Shown here: positions 46,842 through 56,891 of the stretch, in pieces
How the letters are laid out: each line of letters opens with the position of its first letter
Position numbering within the stretch: the first letter of the stretch is position 1
From: Bordetella holmesii ATCC 51541
GTDB lineage: Bacteria; Pseudomonadota; Gammaproteobacteria; Burkholderiales; Burkholderiaceae_B
Assembly (NCBI GenBank): GCA_000612485.1
Contig: CP007494.1
Coordinates: forward strand, 2,604,001-2,668,000
Length of the DNA: 64,000 nucleotides
Reading direction: 5' to 3'
The notes under the pieces: generated by a model
What the model saw: only the letters and a program-made list of their open reading frames with translations
Databases searched by the model: none
What the model was told of the DNA's origin: nothing
Made by a program: the position numbers and the translations under genes

Positions 46842-47846
46842 ATGGCTCAGGAGTCCACGGCCGCCGAGCCGCCCGTCAACCAGGTCGTCGCATCGGTCGC
46901 CTATATCAATGGCCGGCGCTCACGCGAAGTGCCCATTGCCGAGGTGGGCGACTACGTCGGTGGCGACAAGGGCATGCTCTGGATAGGGCTGCGCAACCCG
47001 ACGGTGGAGTGCATCACTCAGGTGGTCGACGCACTTGGCGCCAGCGTCAAAAATCGCGAAAAAATGATCGAGACGCATCGGCGGCCCAAGATCATCGACT
47101 ACGGAAATATGGTTCTCATCGTGGCCATTACCGTGGAGATCGATGCCGGCCGGCCTGTGTTCGGCGAAACCCAGTATCTGGTGGGTGAGGGGTTTCTGGT
47201 CACCGTGCGTCGCAGCGCGTTGTCCACGCACAGCACGCTGCGAGAGCGGCTGGAGTCCGCCCCGGACTTGCTCAAACGCGGCAGCGACTACATCACCTCC
47301 GAACTGCTCGACCTGCTGGTGGATCGCTATGTGGCGGCAGCCGGCCAGCTCGAGAGCGTGGTCGAGCATGCCGAACAGAAGCTGCTCATACGAGGCGCCA
47401 AGGACGCCGACATCCGCAAGCTGTATCGGCAGCGGCGAGATCTCTTGCGTATCCACAACGCCATCGCGCCCATGGCCGAGATCTGCCGGCGTCTGGCGCG
47501 GGTCGAAATGTCGGCCATCGATGCACAGGCCAGACCTTATTTCGCGGAGGTTGCCGACCGGGTCGTGCGTGTCGATGAGCTCATCAATGCCTTGCGCGAA
47601 GCATTGGCCTTCGCTTTCGAAGCCAGCCTCATGATCGGGCAAGGCCAACAGAACGACACGACCCGGAAATTGACGTCATGGGCGGCCATTCTGGCGGTGC
47701 CGACTGCCGTGGCCGGCATCTACGGCATGAATTTTGAATACATGCCGGAACTCAAAGCCCACTGGGGCTATCCAATCACTTTGAGCGTGATAGTTACAAT
47801 TTGCGCCGTTCTGTATTGGCGGTTCCGAAAGTCAGGCTGGCTCTGA
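46842..47846 (+). CDS. corA: CorA-family divalent metal transporter
   Basis: This 334-residue protein starts MAQESTAAEPPVNQVVASVAYI at ATG 46842 (AGGGAGAG upstream). A long soluble N-terminal domain is followed by two C-terminal membrane helices, with the pore signature YGMNFEYMP between them and a basic C-terminus. It moves Mg2+ (or Co2+/Ni2+/Zn2+ in ZntB-like relatives) across the inner membrane. The second signature of Mg-specific CorA (MPEL) is present as EYMPELK. Confidence 0.9.
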   Translation: MAQESTAAEPPVNQVVASVAYINGRRSREVPIAEVGDYVGGDKGMLWIGLRNPTVECITQVVDALGASVKNREKMIETHRRPKIIDYGNMVLIVAITVEIDAGRPVFGETQYLVGEGFLVTVRRSALSTHSTLRERLESAPDLLKRGSDYITSELLDLLVDRYVAAAGQLESVVEHAEQKLLIRGAKDADIRKLYRQRRDLLRIHNAIAPMAEICRRLARVEMSAIDAQARPYFAEVADRVVRVDELINALREALAFAFEASLMIGQGQQNDTTRKLTSWAAILAVPTAVAGIYGMNFEYMPELKAHWGYPITLSVIVTICAVLYWRFRKSGWL

Positions 47847-47870
47847 GCCGGCTCATCGAGCGAGGTAGCC

Positions 47871-48500
47871 TTGCCCCACACCGGCTTTTCCAATCGCGCC
47901 GCGCGCCGGCTGGGGCGGCGCATGGCCAGCCTCGCTGCGGCCTTGGCGGTGGGAGCGGTGGTGGCCTGGTTCCAGGTGGATCACAGCCGTCCTGCCACGC
48001 CGGGCCCTGCGGGTGCCGGGGCAGGGTTGCCGGTGGCCAGCTATGAGATACACGGCACGGTAGTCAGTGTGGCCGATGGCGATACGGTCACGCTGCGGTC
48101 GGCCGGCGGCCAACGGCGTATCCGGCTCGACAGCATCGATGCGCCTGAAGCCGGTCATGGACGCGACGAACCGGGGCAGCCTTATGCCGAAGCTTCGCGG
48201 CAGCACCTCGCCGCCCTAGTGACGGGCAAGAACCTGACGGCGCAGTGTTACGAGAAAGATCAATACGGCCGCGACCTATGCGCGCTGATGCTGCCCGACG
48301 GTCGCTCGGTCAATCGGGAGCAGGTCGCCGCGGGCAACGCCTGGGCCTATACCGCCAGGCGCGGGGATTACCTCCGGGATAAGGCCATGCCCGAACTGCA
48401 GCGCCGGGCGCGCGAGGCGCGCCTGGGCCTGTGGGCCGAGGGAGGTGCCATGGAACCCTGGAAATGGCGTTACGACTGCTGGAAAGAAAAGCGCTGCTGA
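47871..48500 (+). CDS. membrane-anchored or secreted staphylococcal-nuclease-like protein
   Basis: This 209-residue protein starts at TTG 47871 with GAGG eight bases upstream (ATG 47922 is an alternative). A hydrophobic segment (ASLAAALAVGAVVAWF) serves as signal or anchor. The SNase domain shows DGDTVTL, the catalytic RLDSIDAPEAG (Arg and Glu) and YGRDLCALMLPDG (second Arg), and the C-terminal LGLWAEGG typical of the family. It would cut nucleic acids in the periplasm or outside. Two extra cysteines near the end (YDCWKEKRC) may form a disulfide. Confidence 0.85.
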   Translation: MPHTGFSNRAARRLGRRMASLAAALAVGAVVAWFQVDHSRPATPGPAGAGAGLPVASYEIHGTVVSVADGDTVTLRSAGGQRRIRLDSIDAPEAGHGRDEPGQPYAEASRQHLAALVTGKNLTAQCYEKDQYGRDLCALMLPDGRSVNREQVAAGNAWAYTARRGDYLRDKAMPELQRRAREARLGLWAEGGAMEPWKWRYDCWKEKRC

Positions 48501-48539
48501 CCAAGACTAGCGGCCAGGGAAAAGCGGCCCGGTCTTGGT
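48500..48539. repeat. hairpin between the nuclease and the peptide-transporter operon
   Basis: ACCAAGAC (48500-48507) pairs with GTCTTGGT (48532-48539), and CGGCC/GGCC can pair inside. It begins at the last base of the nuclease stop. It lacks a T run, so a Rho-independent role is doubtful. Confidence 0.6.
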
Positions 48540-48595
48540 AGGGTATTTGATCCGTGTTTGCTATTCTTCTGGCGCAGAAAACGGGATACGTTTTG

Positions 48596-50842
48596 ATGAC
48601 ATTGCAACGCATATCAGGCAGCTTGCTGCGCGGAGGGCTGGCCCTCTTCACGATGGTGGCCGTTCTGGCGGGCTGTTCGCGCGAAAGCCCGATCAACAGC
48701 CCCTATCTGTCCGGAGCGCTTGCCGACAATACGCTGTATACGGCCTTCGTCAAGCGATCGCCGAAGTATCTCGATCCGGCCAGTTCCTACTCGACCGACG
48801 AGACGCCGTACACCTATAACATCTATGAGCCGCTCTACGGGTATCACTACCTCAAGCGGCCCTACGAGCTTATCCCGCGTGCGGCCAGCGAGATCTCGCA
48901 TCCGGTCTATCTGGATGCTCAAGGACAGCCGTTGCCGGATGACACGCCAGGCGATCGTGTCGCCGAAAGTGTTTATGACATCAAGCTGCGCCCGGGTATC
49001 CGTTATCAGCCCCATCCGTCTTTCGCGCGCAAGGAGGATGGCAGCTACGCCTACTATCCTCTGGCGGCAGGCGAGCTGGATGACAAGTTCTACATTCCCG
49101 ACTTCGCGCAGACAGGCAGCCGCGAGCTGACGGCCCATGATTACGTCTACGCCTTTCGCCGGCTGGCCAGCCCGAGAGTCGTCTCGCCCATCTACTCGCT
49201 GATGGCGGAGTACGTCGTCGGTATGCAGCAGTACGGCGACCACCTGCGCGAACGCGATCGCGCGCAGCGCCAGGGACTGGCGGCCGGCAAGCATGATCTT
49301 CCCTGGCTGGATCTACGCCCGGCCGACGGCTTCGATGGCGTTCAGGCGCTTGATGATCACACGCTGCGCATACGGGTCAAGGGCAAGTACCCTCAGTTCA
49401 AGTATTGGCTGGCCATGACGTTTACCGCACCTGTGCCCTGGGAGGCGGATCGTTTCTACAGCCAGCCCGGCATGGCCGAGCATGACCTGTCGCTCAACAC
49501 CTGGCCGGTGGGCACGGGCCCCTACATGCTGGTCGAGTCGCGTCCCAATTGGCGTCACGTGCTGGCCCGCAATCCCAATTTTCATGGCGAAGCCTATCCT
49601 TGCGACGGCGAGCCCGGAGACAAGGAAGCGGGGTTGCTGGCCGATTGCGGCAAACCCACCCCCTTCATCGACAAGGTGGTGTTCAGCGTCGAAAAAGAGG
49701 CCCTGCCGCTTAGCGGCAAGTTTCTGCAGGGCTATTACGATGTGCCCCAGGTCGAGCGCGGCGAGTATGGGGTTTCCATGTTGGTGGCCGCGGGAGACTC
49801 TCAGGACAAGGCCGCGCTGTACCGCGAACGCGGCATCCGGCTGCCGACCACGGTCGAGACGTCCAACTGGTATATGGGCTTTAACTGGCTGGATCCGGTC
49901 GTAGGCAAGGGCGACACGCCCCAGCAGGCCGAGCGCAATCGCAAGCTGCGCCAGGCCATCAGCATTGCCTTTGACTGGGAGGAGTACATCAACATCTTTG
50001 AAAACGGCCAGGCCGCCGTGGCGTATGGCCCGGTGCCGCCGGGCGTGTTGGGATACCAGCCGCTGCCGCAGGGCTATAACCCCAAGGTTTACGATCTGGT
50101 CGATGGCAAGCCGGTGCGCAAATCACTGGACGTGGCGCGCCGGTTGTTGGCGGAGGCCGGCTATCCGGACGGACGCAACGCCGAGACGGGGGCGCCGCTG
50201 GTGCTTTACTACGATGCCATGAGTGGCGCCGGCTCAAACCCGCAATTCGACTGGATGCGGCGGCAATTGGGCAAGATCGGCATTCAGATGGATATCCGTT
50301 CTACCGACTACAACCGTTTCCAGGACAAGATGCGGCGTGGCAGCGCCCAGCTTTTTCTCTGGGGCTGGAACGCCGACTATCCCGATGCGGAGAACTTCCT
50401 GTTTCTGCTCTACGGGCCCAATGCCAAGGCCAAAAACGGCGGAGAAAACGCGGCCAACTACGAAAACCCGGAGTTCGACCGCCTGTTCGAGCAAATGAAA
50501 TTCCTCGATGACGGGCCTGAAAAAGAAGCCATCATTGCCCGCATGGTCGAGGTGGTCCGGCGGGATGCCGTCTGGATGTTCGGGTTCTTCCCCATGTCGG
50601 GCGGCGCCTACCAGCAATGGGTGGGCAACGCCAAACCGACGCAGATGGTGCGCAATACCTTGCAGTACATGAAGGTCGATCCGGCCTTGCGAGTCCAGAA
50701 GACCGACCAGTGGAATTCTCCGCACTGGTGGCCGCTAGGTGTCCTGGTACTCCTTCTGGCCCTGGCCATTATCCCTTCCTACATCACCCTTAAGCGGCGC
50801 GAGCGCCAGACGGCCTTCGGCACCCGGGAGCGACAATCATGA
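48596..50842 (+). CDS. peptide ABC transporter substrate-binding lipoprotein (YejA-like)
   Basis: This 748-residue protein starts at ATG 48596 (MTLQRISGSLLRGGLALFTMVAVLAGCSRE) with lipobox LAGC. The body is a solute-binding family 5 protein (GTGPYMLVESRPN, RKLRQAISIAFDWEEYI, AKNGGENAANYENPEFDRL). Unusually it also has a C-terminal hydrophobic segment (WWPLGVLVLLLALAIIPSYITL) followed by basic residues, which could anchor that end in the inner membrane. It would bring oligopeptides to the permeases encoded next. The next gene overlaps its stop by four bases. Confidence 0.9.
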   Translation: MTLQRISGSLLRGGLALFTMVAVLAGCSRESPINSPYLSGALADNTLYTAFVKRSPKYLDPASSYSTDETPYTYNIYEPLYGYHYLKRPYELIPRAASEISHPVYLDAQGQPLPDDTPGDRVAESVYDIKLRPGIRYQPHPSFARKEDGSYAYYPLAAGELDDKFYIPDFAQTGSRELTAHDYVYAFRRLASPRVVSPIYSLMAEYVVGMQQYGDHLRERDRAQRQGLAAGKHDLPWLDLRPADGFDGVQALDDHTLRIRVKGKYPQFKYWLAMTFTAPVPWEADRFYSQPGMAEHDLSLNTWPVGTGPYMLVESRPNWRHVLARNPNFHGEAYPCDGEPGDKEAGLLADCGKPTPFIDKVVFSVEKEALPLSGKFLQGYYDVPQVERGEYGVSMLVAAGDSQDKAALYRERGIRLPTTVETSNWYMGFNWLDPVVGKGDTPQQAERNRKLRQAISIAFDWEEYINIFENGQAAVAYGPVPPGVLGYQPLPQGYNPKVYDLVDGKPVRKSLDVARRLLAEAGYPDGRNAETGAPLVLYYDAMSGAGSNPQFDWMRRQLGKIGIQMDIRSTDYNRFQDKMRRGSAQLFLWGWNADYPDAENFLFLLYGPNAKAKNGGENAANYENPEFDRLFEQMKFLDDGPEKEAIIARMVEVVRRDAVWMFGFFPMSGGAYQQWVGNAKPTQMVRNTLQYMKVDPALRVQKTDQWNSPHWWPLGVLVLLLALAIIPSYITLKRRERQTAFGTRERQS

Positions 50843-51816
50843 CCAGTTATGTGCTGCGCCGGTTGCTCTACGGGGTGCTGATACTCATCGGTGTCAACCT
50901 CTTTACCTTCCTGCTGTTTTTCGCCGTAAACACCCCTGACGACATGGCCCGGCTGGCGATCGGCGGGCAGCGGACAAGTCAGGACGCCATCGAGAAATGG
51001 AAGGCTGACCGCGGCTACGACAAGCCGCTGTTCGTCAATAACCAGCAAGCCGGCGCGCAGCGCTTTACCGACACGGTGTTCTATCAGCGTTCCGTGCCGC
51101 TGCTGACCATGGATTTCGGTGCTTCAGACGCCGGCCGCGACATCGGCCGAGAGATCAAAACGCGCATGTGGCCGAGCCTGGCGCTGGCGCTGCCGTCGTT
51201 CTTTCTCGGGTTGTTCGCCAGTATCGTGTTTTCGCTGACGCTGGTGTTTTTCCGTGCGACACGGCTGGACTTCTGGGGTGTGGTCTTGTGCGTGGTGCTT
51301 CTGTCGATATCGAGCCTGTTCTACATCATTGCCGGGCAGTGGCTGTTTGCCAAACTCTGGCAGCTCGTGCCGTATTCGGGCTATGCGGGCGGGTTGGACA
51401 GTATCAAGTTTCTGGCATTGCCGGTCCTGGTGGCGGTTGTCTCGCGCCTCGGGCCCGAGGCGCGTTTCTATCGCAGTATTTTTCTCGAGGAAATCGGCAA
51501 GGACTATGTGCGTACCGCAAGAGCCAAGGGGCTCAAGGAGTCGGTCGTGTTGTTTCGACATGTGCTGCGCAATGCCTTGTTGCCGATTCTGACCAGCACG
51601 GTGTCGGCCATTCCGCTGCTGTTCATGGGCAGCCTGATCGCTGAGTCCTTCTTCGGCATTCCCGGATTGGGCAGCTACACCATTGATGCCATCAGCGCGC
51701 AGGACTTCTCCATCGTGCGCGCCATGGTGTTTCTGGGCTCTGCGCTCTATATTCTCGGCCTCATTCTGGCCGACATATCCTATACGCTGGCCGACCCCCG
51801 CGTGCGATTCGAGTGA
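50839..51816 (+). CDS. peptide ABC transporter permease 1 (YejB/DppB-like)
   Basis: This 325-residue inner-membrane protein starts MTSYVLRRLLYGVLILIGVNLFTFLLFF, the usual opening of DppB/YejB permeases. The EAA loop is in EIGKDYVRTARAKGLKESVVLFRHVLRNALLPI, and the end is ALYILGLILADISYTLADPRVRFE. About six membrane helices are visible. ATGA overlap with the upstream gene and GTGA overlap with the next show tight coupling. Confidence 0.92.
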   Translation: MTSYVLRRLLYGVLILIGVNLFTFLLFFAVNTPDDMARLAIGGQRTSQDAIEKWKADRGYDKPLFVNNQQAGAQRFTDTVFYQRSVPLLTMDFGASDAGRDIGREIKTRMWPSLALALPSFFLGLFASIVFSLTLVFFRATRLDFWGVVLCVVLLSISSLFYIIAGQWLFAKLWQLVPYSGYAGGLDSIKFLALPVLVAVVSRLGPEARFYRSIFLEEIGKDYVRTARAKGLKESVVLFRHVLRNALLPILTSTVSAIPLLFMGSLIAESFFGIPGLGSYTIDAISAQDFSIVRAMVFLGSALYILGLILADISYTLADPRVRFE

Positions 51817-53276
51817 CCGCCATGCCACGTTTCGTATTCCTCTGGACGGATGTTGCTCTGTATCTGATGGTGCTGGCTGTGTTGGCCTATGTATACCGGG
51901 TGCGGCGCAGCCCCGCTTTGCGTGCGACCTGGCGCAGAGTGGCGGCCGATGCGCCGGCCATGTGCTCGGCCGTGGTGTTGTCATGCTTTGTCGTCGTCGG
52001 CCTGCTGGATTCGGTGCACTTTCAGTTGCGCCTGCCGCCGGCGCCCGCCGCCACGGCGGCGACATCACCGACCTATGCGCCGGTGGTGACGTCGCTGCTC
52101 GATAGCCTGTTGGCGCCATCGGTGCTGGCCAAGCCGGAAAAAACCTATTCCGCGCCCCTGGCGTCGCATCAGTTTTCCAAAGAGAGCATGGTGGCCGAAG
52201 ATGGGGCGGTCAGCCGCGGTTTCCCGCGGCTGCGGCATGGCGGTGCGCATTTGCAGGATCCGGCAACAGAGTCGTGGCCAGATATCCGCTTGCGGCTGGC
52301 GCGCGGCTTGGGTGCCGGGCTGGCGGTGTCCCTGCTGTTGGCCGGTGCGCTGGCCTTCTGGCTGGGCCGGCGCACCGGCGCCGCAAGGGTGGGGGCTGCG
52401 GATCTCTTGCGCGGCAATAGTGTCGTGCCCTGGCGTGCCATGCTGATGACGCTGGCCTGCATCGTTGTACTGGCCGGGACGATTGGCGCACTGTCTACCG
52501 GATATCATGTGCTGGGTACGGATCGCACGGGCAATGACGTGCTCTGGCAGGCTCTCAAGAGCATACGCACTGCGCTGGTGATAGGCACGCTCACCACGCT
52601 GGCGATGCTGCCTCCGGCTATCGTGTTTGGTCTTGCCGCGGGGTATTTCAAAGGCAAGGTCGATGACGTCATTCAGTACATCTATACGACGTTGACCTCG
52701 ATTCCTGGCGTGCTGCTGGTGGCGGCCTGCTCGCTCATGATGCAGGTCTACATAGAAAACCACGCCGAGTACTTCAATACGTCGGCCGCGCGTGCCGATG
52801 CCCGGCTGTTTCTGCTTTGCATGATTCTCGGCCTGACCGGCTGGTCGGCACTGTGCCGCTTGCTGCGCGCCGAGACGCTCAAGCTGCGCGAGCAGGAGTA
52901 CATCCAGGCGGCACGGGCATTCGGTGTATCGCACTGGCGGATCATGGCGCGGCATCTGCTGCCTAACGTGATGCACATTGTGTTGATCACCGCCGTGCTG
53001 GAGTTTTCGGGGCTTGTGCTTTATGAGGCCGTGCTCTCGTATCTCGGGATTGGCGTCGACCCGAGCATGAGCTCCTTTGGGTCGATGATCGATGGGGCCC
53101 GACTGGAGATGTCGCGAGACCCCATGATTTGGTGGAATCTTCTGACGGCCTTCGTCTTTCTGTTGGCGCTGGTGCTGGCGGCCAACTTGTTTGCCGATGG
53201 CGTGCGAGACGCGTTCGATCCTCGCAGCCGGCGTTTCCGTTTCAAACTCAAGCCGGTCAGCGGAGGCACCCCATGA
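51813..53276 (+). CDS. peptide ABC transporter permease 2 (YejE/DppC-like)
   Basis: This 487-residue permease starts at GTG 51813 (ATG 51822 is an alternative). It has the ABC2-type signature ETLKLREQEYIQAARAFGVSHWRIMARHLLPNVMHIV and ends NLFADGVRDAFDPRSRR. The N-terminal portion, with two extra membrane segments and a long linker, is longer than in E. coli YejE (~340). It pairs with the DppB-like subunit in the inner membrane. Confidence 0.9.
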   Translation: MTAMPRFVFLWTDVALYLMVLAVLAYVYRVRRSPALRATWRRVAADAPAMCSAVVLSCFVVVGLLDSVHFQLRLPPAPAATAATSPTYAPVVTSLLDSLLAPSVLAKPEKTYSAPLASHQFSKESMVAEDGAVSRGFPRLRHGGAHLQDPATESWPDIRLRLARGLGAGLAVSLLLAGALAFWLGRRTGAARVGAADLLRGNSVVPWRAMLMTLACIVVLAGTIGALSTGYHVLGTDRTGNDVLWQALKSIRTALVIGTLTTLAMLPPAIVFGLAAGYFKGKVDDVIQYIYTTLTSIPGVLLVAACSLMMQVYIENHAEYFNTSAARADARLFLLCMILGLTGWSALCRLLRAETLKLREQEYIQAARAFGVSHWRIMARHLLPNVMHIVLITAVLEFSGLVLYEAVLSYLGIGVDPSMSSFGSMIDGARLEMSRDPMIWWNLLTAFVFLLALVLAANLFADGVRDAFDPRSRRFRFKLKPVSGGTP

Positions 53277-54958
53277 GCTTGCTTCATGTTCAAGATCTGG
53301 AGGTGGCCGTCGCCTCCGAAGACAGGCTGGCGCACGTCGTCAAGCGCCTGAGTTTTGCCATCGAGCGAGGCGAGACATTCGCGCTGGTGGGTGAGTCGGG
53401 CAGCGGCAAGAGCATGACCGCGCTGGCTCTTCTGCGTTTGCTGCCTGATGCGGGGCGCATCGTGGGTGGCCAAGTCAATCTCCAGGCCCAGGATCTGAAC
53501 CGCCTGAGCGAGCGTCAGATGCGCGATGTGCGCGGCGGGCAGATCGGCATCATTTTCCAGGAGCCCGCCACCAGTCTTAACCCGGTCATGCGCATCGGGC
53601 AGCAGATCGTCGAAACCCTCATCGCGCACACGGCCTTGCGCGGGGCAGCCGCAAGACGACGAGCCATCGAGTGGCTCACGCGGGTGGGCATCCCTGAACC
53701 CGACAGGCGCATCGACGACTATCCGTTTCAGTTTTCCGGCGGCCAGAAGCAGCGCATCATGATCGCTATTGCGCTGGCCGCCGAGCCCCGGTTGCTGATC
53801 GCCGACGAGCCCACGACAGCTTTGGATGTGACGGTGCAGGCCCAGGTGCTGGAGTTACTGGCCGATATCCAGCGCGAAATCGGCATGGCCGTGTTGTTGA
53901 TCACGCACGACCTGGCCATCGTGCGGCAGACCGCGCATCACGTCGCTCTGATGCGCGGCGGAGAGATCGTGGAGGCGGGCGACGCCGCGACCTTTTTCGC
54001 TGCTCCCCGTCATCCTTACGCGCGCCAGTTGTTCGAGGCTATTCCTACCTTTGAGAAGCGCGGACGCCCGCTGTCGGCCGTGCGGCCCGTCGGCTCAGCG
54101 CTGGGCGCTGCGCCAAACCGGCCATCGCCGGCTTCGCCCGGGCAGGTCGTGCTCGATGTGCAGGATTTGCGGGTGCACTATCCGGTGCGCGAGGGAGTGT
54201 TGCGCCGCCCGGTGTCATGGATCAAGGCGGCCGACGGCGTCAGCTTCTCGCTGCGGGAAGGCGAAACGCTGGCGCTTCTGGGGGAGTCGGGTTGCGGCAA
54301 GACCACGACCGGCAAGGCGTTGTTGCGGCTGATCGATGGCGCGCGCGTCACCGGCCGCGCTTTGCTGGCGGGTCGAGACCTGCTGACTGCCGACCGCCGG
54401 ACCATGCAAGCGTTGCGGCGCGAGATCCAGATCGTGTTTCAGGATCCATATGCCTCGCTGGATCCGCGTATGCGCGTGGGCGACATTCTCGACGAAGGCG
54501 TGGCGTCGCTGCATCCGGAGCTTTCTGCCGCGCAGTGGCAGGCCCGAGCCCAGGATCTGCTGCAACGCGTTGGCCTGCCTGCAGACACGGTACGGCGCTA
54601 CCCGCACGAGTTCTCTGGCGGACAGCGGCAGCGCATCGCCATCGCGCGGGCGCTGGCCGTGGAGCCGCGTGTGCTGATCTGCGACGAACCGACGTCCGCG
54701 CTGGATGTCTCGGTTCAGGCGCAGATCCTTGACCTGTTGCGCGAACTCCAGGCCGAGCTCGGCATTGCCTATCTGTTCATCACTCACAACTTCGGAGTCG
54801 TCGAGTACCTGGCAGATCGCATTGCTGTCATGGCAGGCGGGCGCATCGTCGAGATCGATGAGGCTGCCACGGTGTTGCAGCGGCCGGGTCACGAATTGAC
54901 CCAGCGGCTGCTCGAGGCGGTCCCCAGGCTGGTGTTCGGTCCGGTTCAGGGCGGTTAA
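53273..54958 (+). CDS. peptide ABC transporter dual ATPase (YejF-like)
   Basis: This 561-residue protein fuses two ATPase domains. The first has Walker A GESGSGKSM, signature FSGGQKQR and Walker B LLIADEPTTALD; the second has GESGCGKTT, FSGGQRQR and VLICDEPTSALD. Fused ATPases of this type occur in YejF. It energises the importer from the cytoplasmic face. ATGA overlap (53273-53276) couples it to the permease. The stop overlaps the convergent acetyltransferase gene by four bases. Confidence 0.93.
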   Translation: MSLLHVQDLEVAVASEDRLAHVVKRLSFAIERGETFALVGESGSGKSMTALALLRLLPDAGRIVGGQVNLQAQDLNRLSERQMRDVRGGQIGIIFQEPATSLNPVMRIGQQIVETLIAHTALRGAAARRRAIEWLTRVGIPEPDRRIDDYPFQFSGGQKQRIMIAIALAAEPRLLIADEPTTALDVTVQAQVLELLADIQREIGMAVLLITHDLAIVRQTAHHVALMRGGEIVEAGDAATFFAAPRHPYARQLFEAIPTFEKRGRPLSAVRPVGSALGAAPNRPSPASPGQVVLDVQDLRVHYPVREGVLRRPVSWIKAADGVSFSLREGETLALLGESGCGKTTTGKALLRLIDGARVTGRALLAGRDLLTADRRTMQALRREIQIVFQDPYASLDPRMRVGDILDEGVASLHPELSAAQWQARAQDLLQRVGLPADTVRRYPHEFSGGQRQRIAIARALAVEPRVLICDEPTSALDVSVQAQILDLLRELQAELGIAYLFITHNFGVVEYLADRIAVMAGGRIVEIDEAATVLQRPGHELTQRLLEAVPRLVFGPVQGG

Positions 54959-55389
54959 GGCAGGTAGCGGTACTCCACATCCCATTGGGATTCGCCGATT
55001 TTTTCAAAGCCGTGGGCCAGATAAAACGCGTTGGAACGGCTGCCCTTCAGTGCAGCCAATTCGATGCTGGCTCGCAGAGTGCGCGCGCGCGCGCAAAGTT
55101 CTGCCAGCAGACGTGAGCCTATTCCGTGGCCACTGTAATCGGGGGCGAGGTAGAAGTGCGTCAGCCGCCAGACGGGCTGCCGATCATTGAGAATGTAGAA
55201 GCCAGCGCGTACGCCGTCGACCAGGATGTGCCGGGTGAGTGCCGGGATGAAGCCGGCGCGTAGCCGTTGGTGGGAGCGCTGCGGATCAAAGCGTCCCAGG
55301 GCTTGCAGGCTGGCACGTATGGCCGCGAGCCTGAGCATGGCCAGGCCCTCGAAATCGGATTCCCGGGCAATGGGGGTGTGCAGCATCAT
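54955..55389 (-). CDS. GNAT-family N-acetyltransferase
   Basis: This 144-residue protein (MMLHTPIARESDFEGLAMLRL) has the acetyl-CoA binding motif in LAPDYSGHGIGSRLLAEL and the C-terminal NAFYLAHGFEKIGE of GNAT enzymes. GGAGG lies upstream. The substrate is unknown. Confidence 0.85.
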   Translation of the reverse strand: MMLHTPIARESDFEGLAMLRLAAIRASLQALGRFDPQRSHQRLRAGFIPALTRHILVDGVRAGFYILNDRQPVWRLTHFYLAPDYSGHGIGSRLLAELCARARTLRASIELAALKGSRSNAFYLAHGFEKIGESQWDVEYRYLP

Positions 55390-55489
55390 GGCCGGCTGCC
55401 TCCAGTGTCATCGACCTGTGCAGCATAGCCAAATCCCGGCACGGCAGGCGAGGGCGGGCCTTGCGCACTGTTTCAGCCGATTTCCGGCC

Positions 55490-56859
55490 TCAGAGCAATT
55501 GCCACAGCCCGAACGTCACTGCCAGGCCAACCACCGAAACAATGGTCTGCAAGGCAGACCAGACCGCGAAGGTCTGTTTCAGTGTCAGGCCGAAATACTC
55601 CTTGACCATCCAGAATCCGGCATCGTTGACGTGGCAGAAAAAGACGGAGCCCGCGCCGATCGACAGTGCCAGCAGCGCGCCGTGGGTGGTCGACAGGCCG
55701 ACTGCCAGTGGTGCAATGATGCCAGCGGTCGTGGTCGTGGCGACCGTGGCCGAGCCGGTGGCCTGGCGCAGCGCCACGGCAACGATCCAGGCCAGCAGAA
55801 GCAAGGGCATTTGGCTCTGGGTGGCAATCTTGCTGATGGTGTCACTCATGCCGGCGCTCAGAAGCACCTGCTTCAGCCCGCCGCCTGCCCCGATCGTGAG
55901 CAGCAGTCCGGCGATCGGAGGCAAGGCGCGGCGCAGAGTCTTGCCGACGGCGTCGCGGCTCGTACCTTGTGCCCAGCCCAGCAGGACAATGGCCGCCAGT
56001 ACCGCCACCGACAAGGCCACGATGGGTTCGCCCAGGAAGTCCAGCACGTCATAGGGCAAGCTGTCCTTGGTCAGGCTGATGCGCGCGACCGTGCGGCCCA
56101 GCATCAGCGCCACCGGAAGCAGAATGATGAAGAGGGATACGCCGAAGCTGGGCAGGCGGTTCGCATCACGGCTGTTGGTAAACAGCTGGCCCAGTTCCTC
56201 GGGCTCGGCGACCGGCATGCGTGGTGCCAGCCACCGGGCATAGATCGGGCCTGCGAGGATGACGGCAGGAATGGCGGTCAACAGGCCCAGCGCCATGGTC
56301 ATGCCCAGGTCGGCGTGCAAGACGCTGATCGCGATCAGCGGGCCGGGGTGGGGGGCACCAGCGCGTGCAGCGTCGTCATGCCCGCCAAGGCTGGGATGCC
56401 CACCGCCAGAATCGGCAAGCCGGAGCGACGAGCCATGACAAAGATGATGGGCACCACCATCACCAGCCCGACCTCGAAGAACAGCGGCAGACCGACGATC
56501 ATGGCCACGCCCGCCATCACCCAGGGCAATGCCCGGCCCTGCGCCTTGTCCAACAGCGAGTTGACGATGCGGTCCGCCCCACCGGATTCGGCCAGCAGCG
56601 CCCCCAACATTGCCCCCAGGGCGATGATCAGGCCGGCATCGCTCAGAATGCCGCCAGCGCCTTGGCTGAAGCTATGGCCCAGTTTGTCCAGCGGCAGGCC
56701 GACGGCCAGGCCGACCCCGAAGGCGCCAAGCAGAATGGCCAGAAATGGTGCGATTCTCAGAGCGCTAATCAGTACCACGATGGCCAGCAGGGCCACAACA
56801 CAGTAGGTGACGAGCTGGGTGTCGTAAGCCGTCCAAGCGGCTTGAGCAATGGAAGTCAT
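55490..56859 (-). pseudogene. GntP-family gluconate/organic acid permease, frameshifted
   Basis: The N-terminal part starts MTSIAQAAWTAYDTQLVTYC and runs through several membrane helices to ALVPP. In the C run at 56350-56355 (C6 on the coding strand) one base is missing; adding it restores the family motif VPPHPGPLIAISVLHADLG and the remaining helices to the stop at 55490. Repaired length is 456 residues, usual for GntP. Unrepaired, it stops at 56335 and the C-terminal half (from 56320) would need its own start. Confidence 0.88.
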
Positions 56860-56891
56860 GCGGGTCCTCGGTCTCTCTTGCTCTTTCTATC

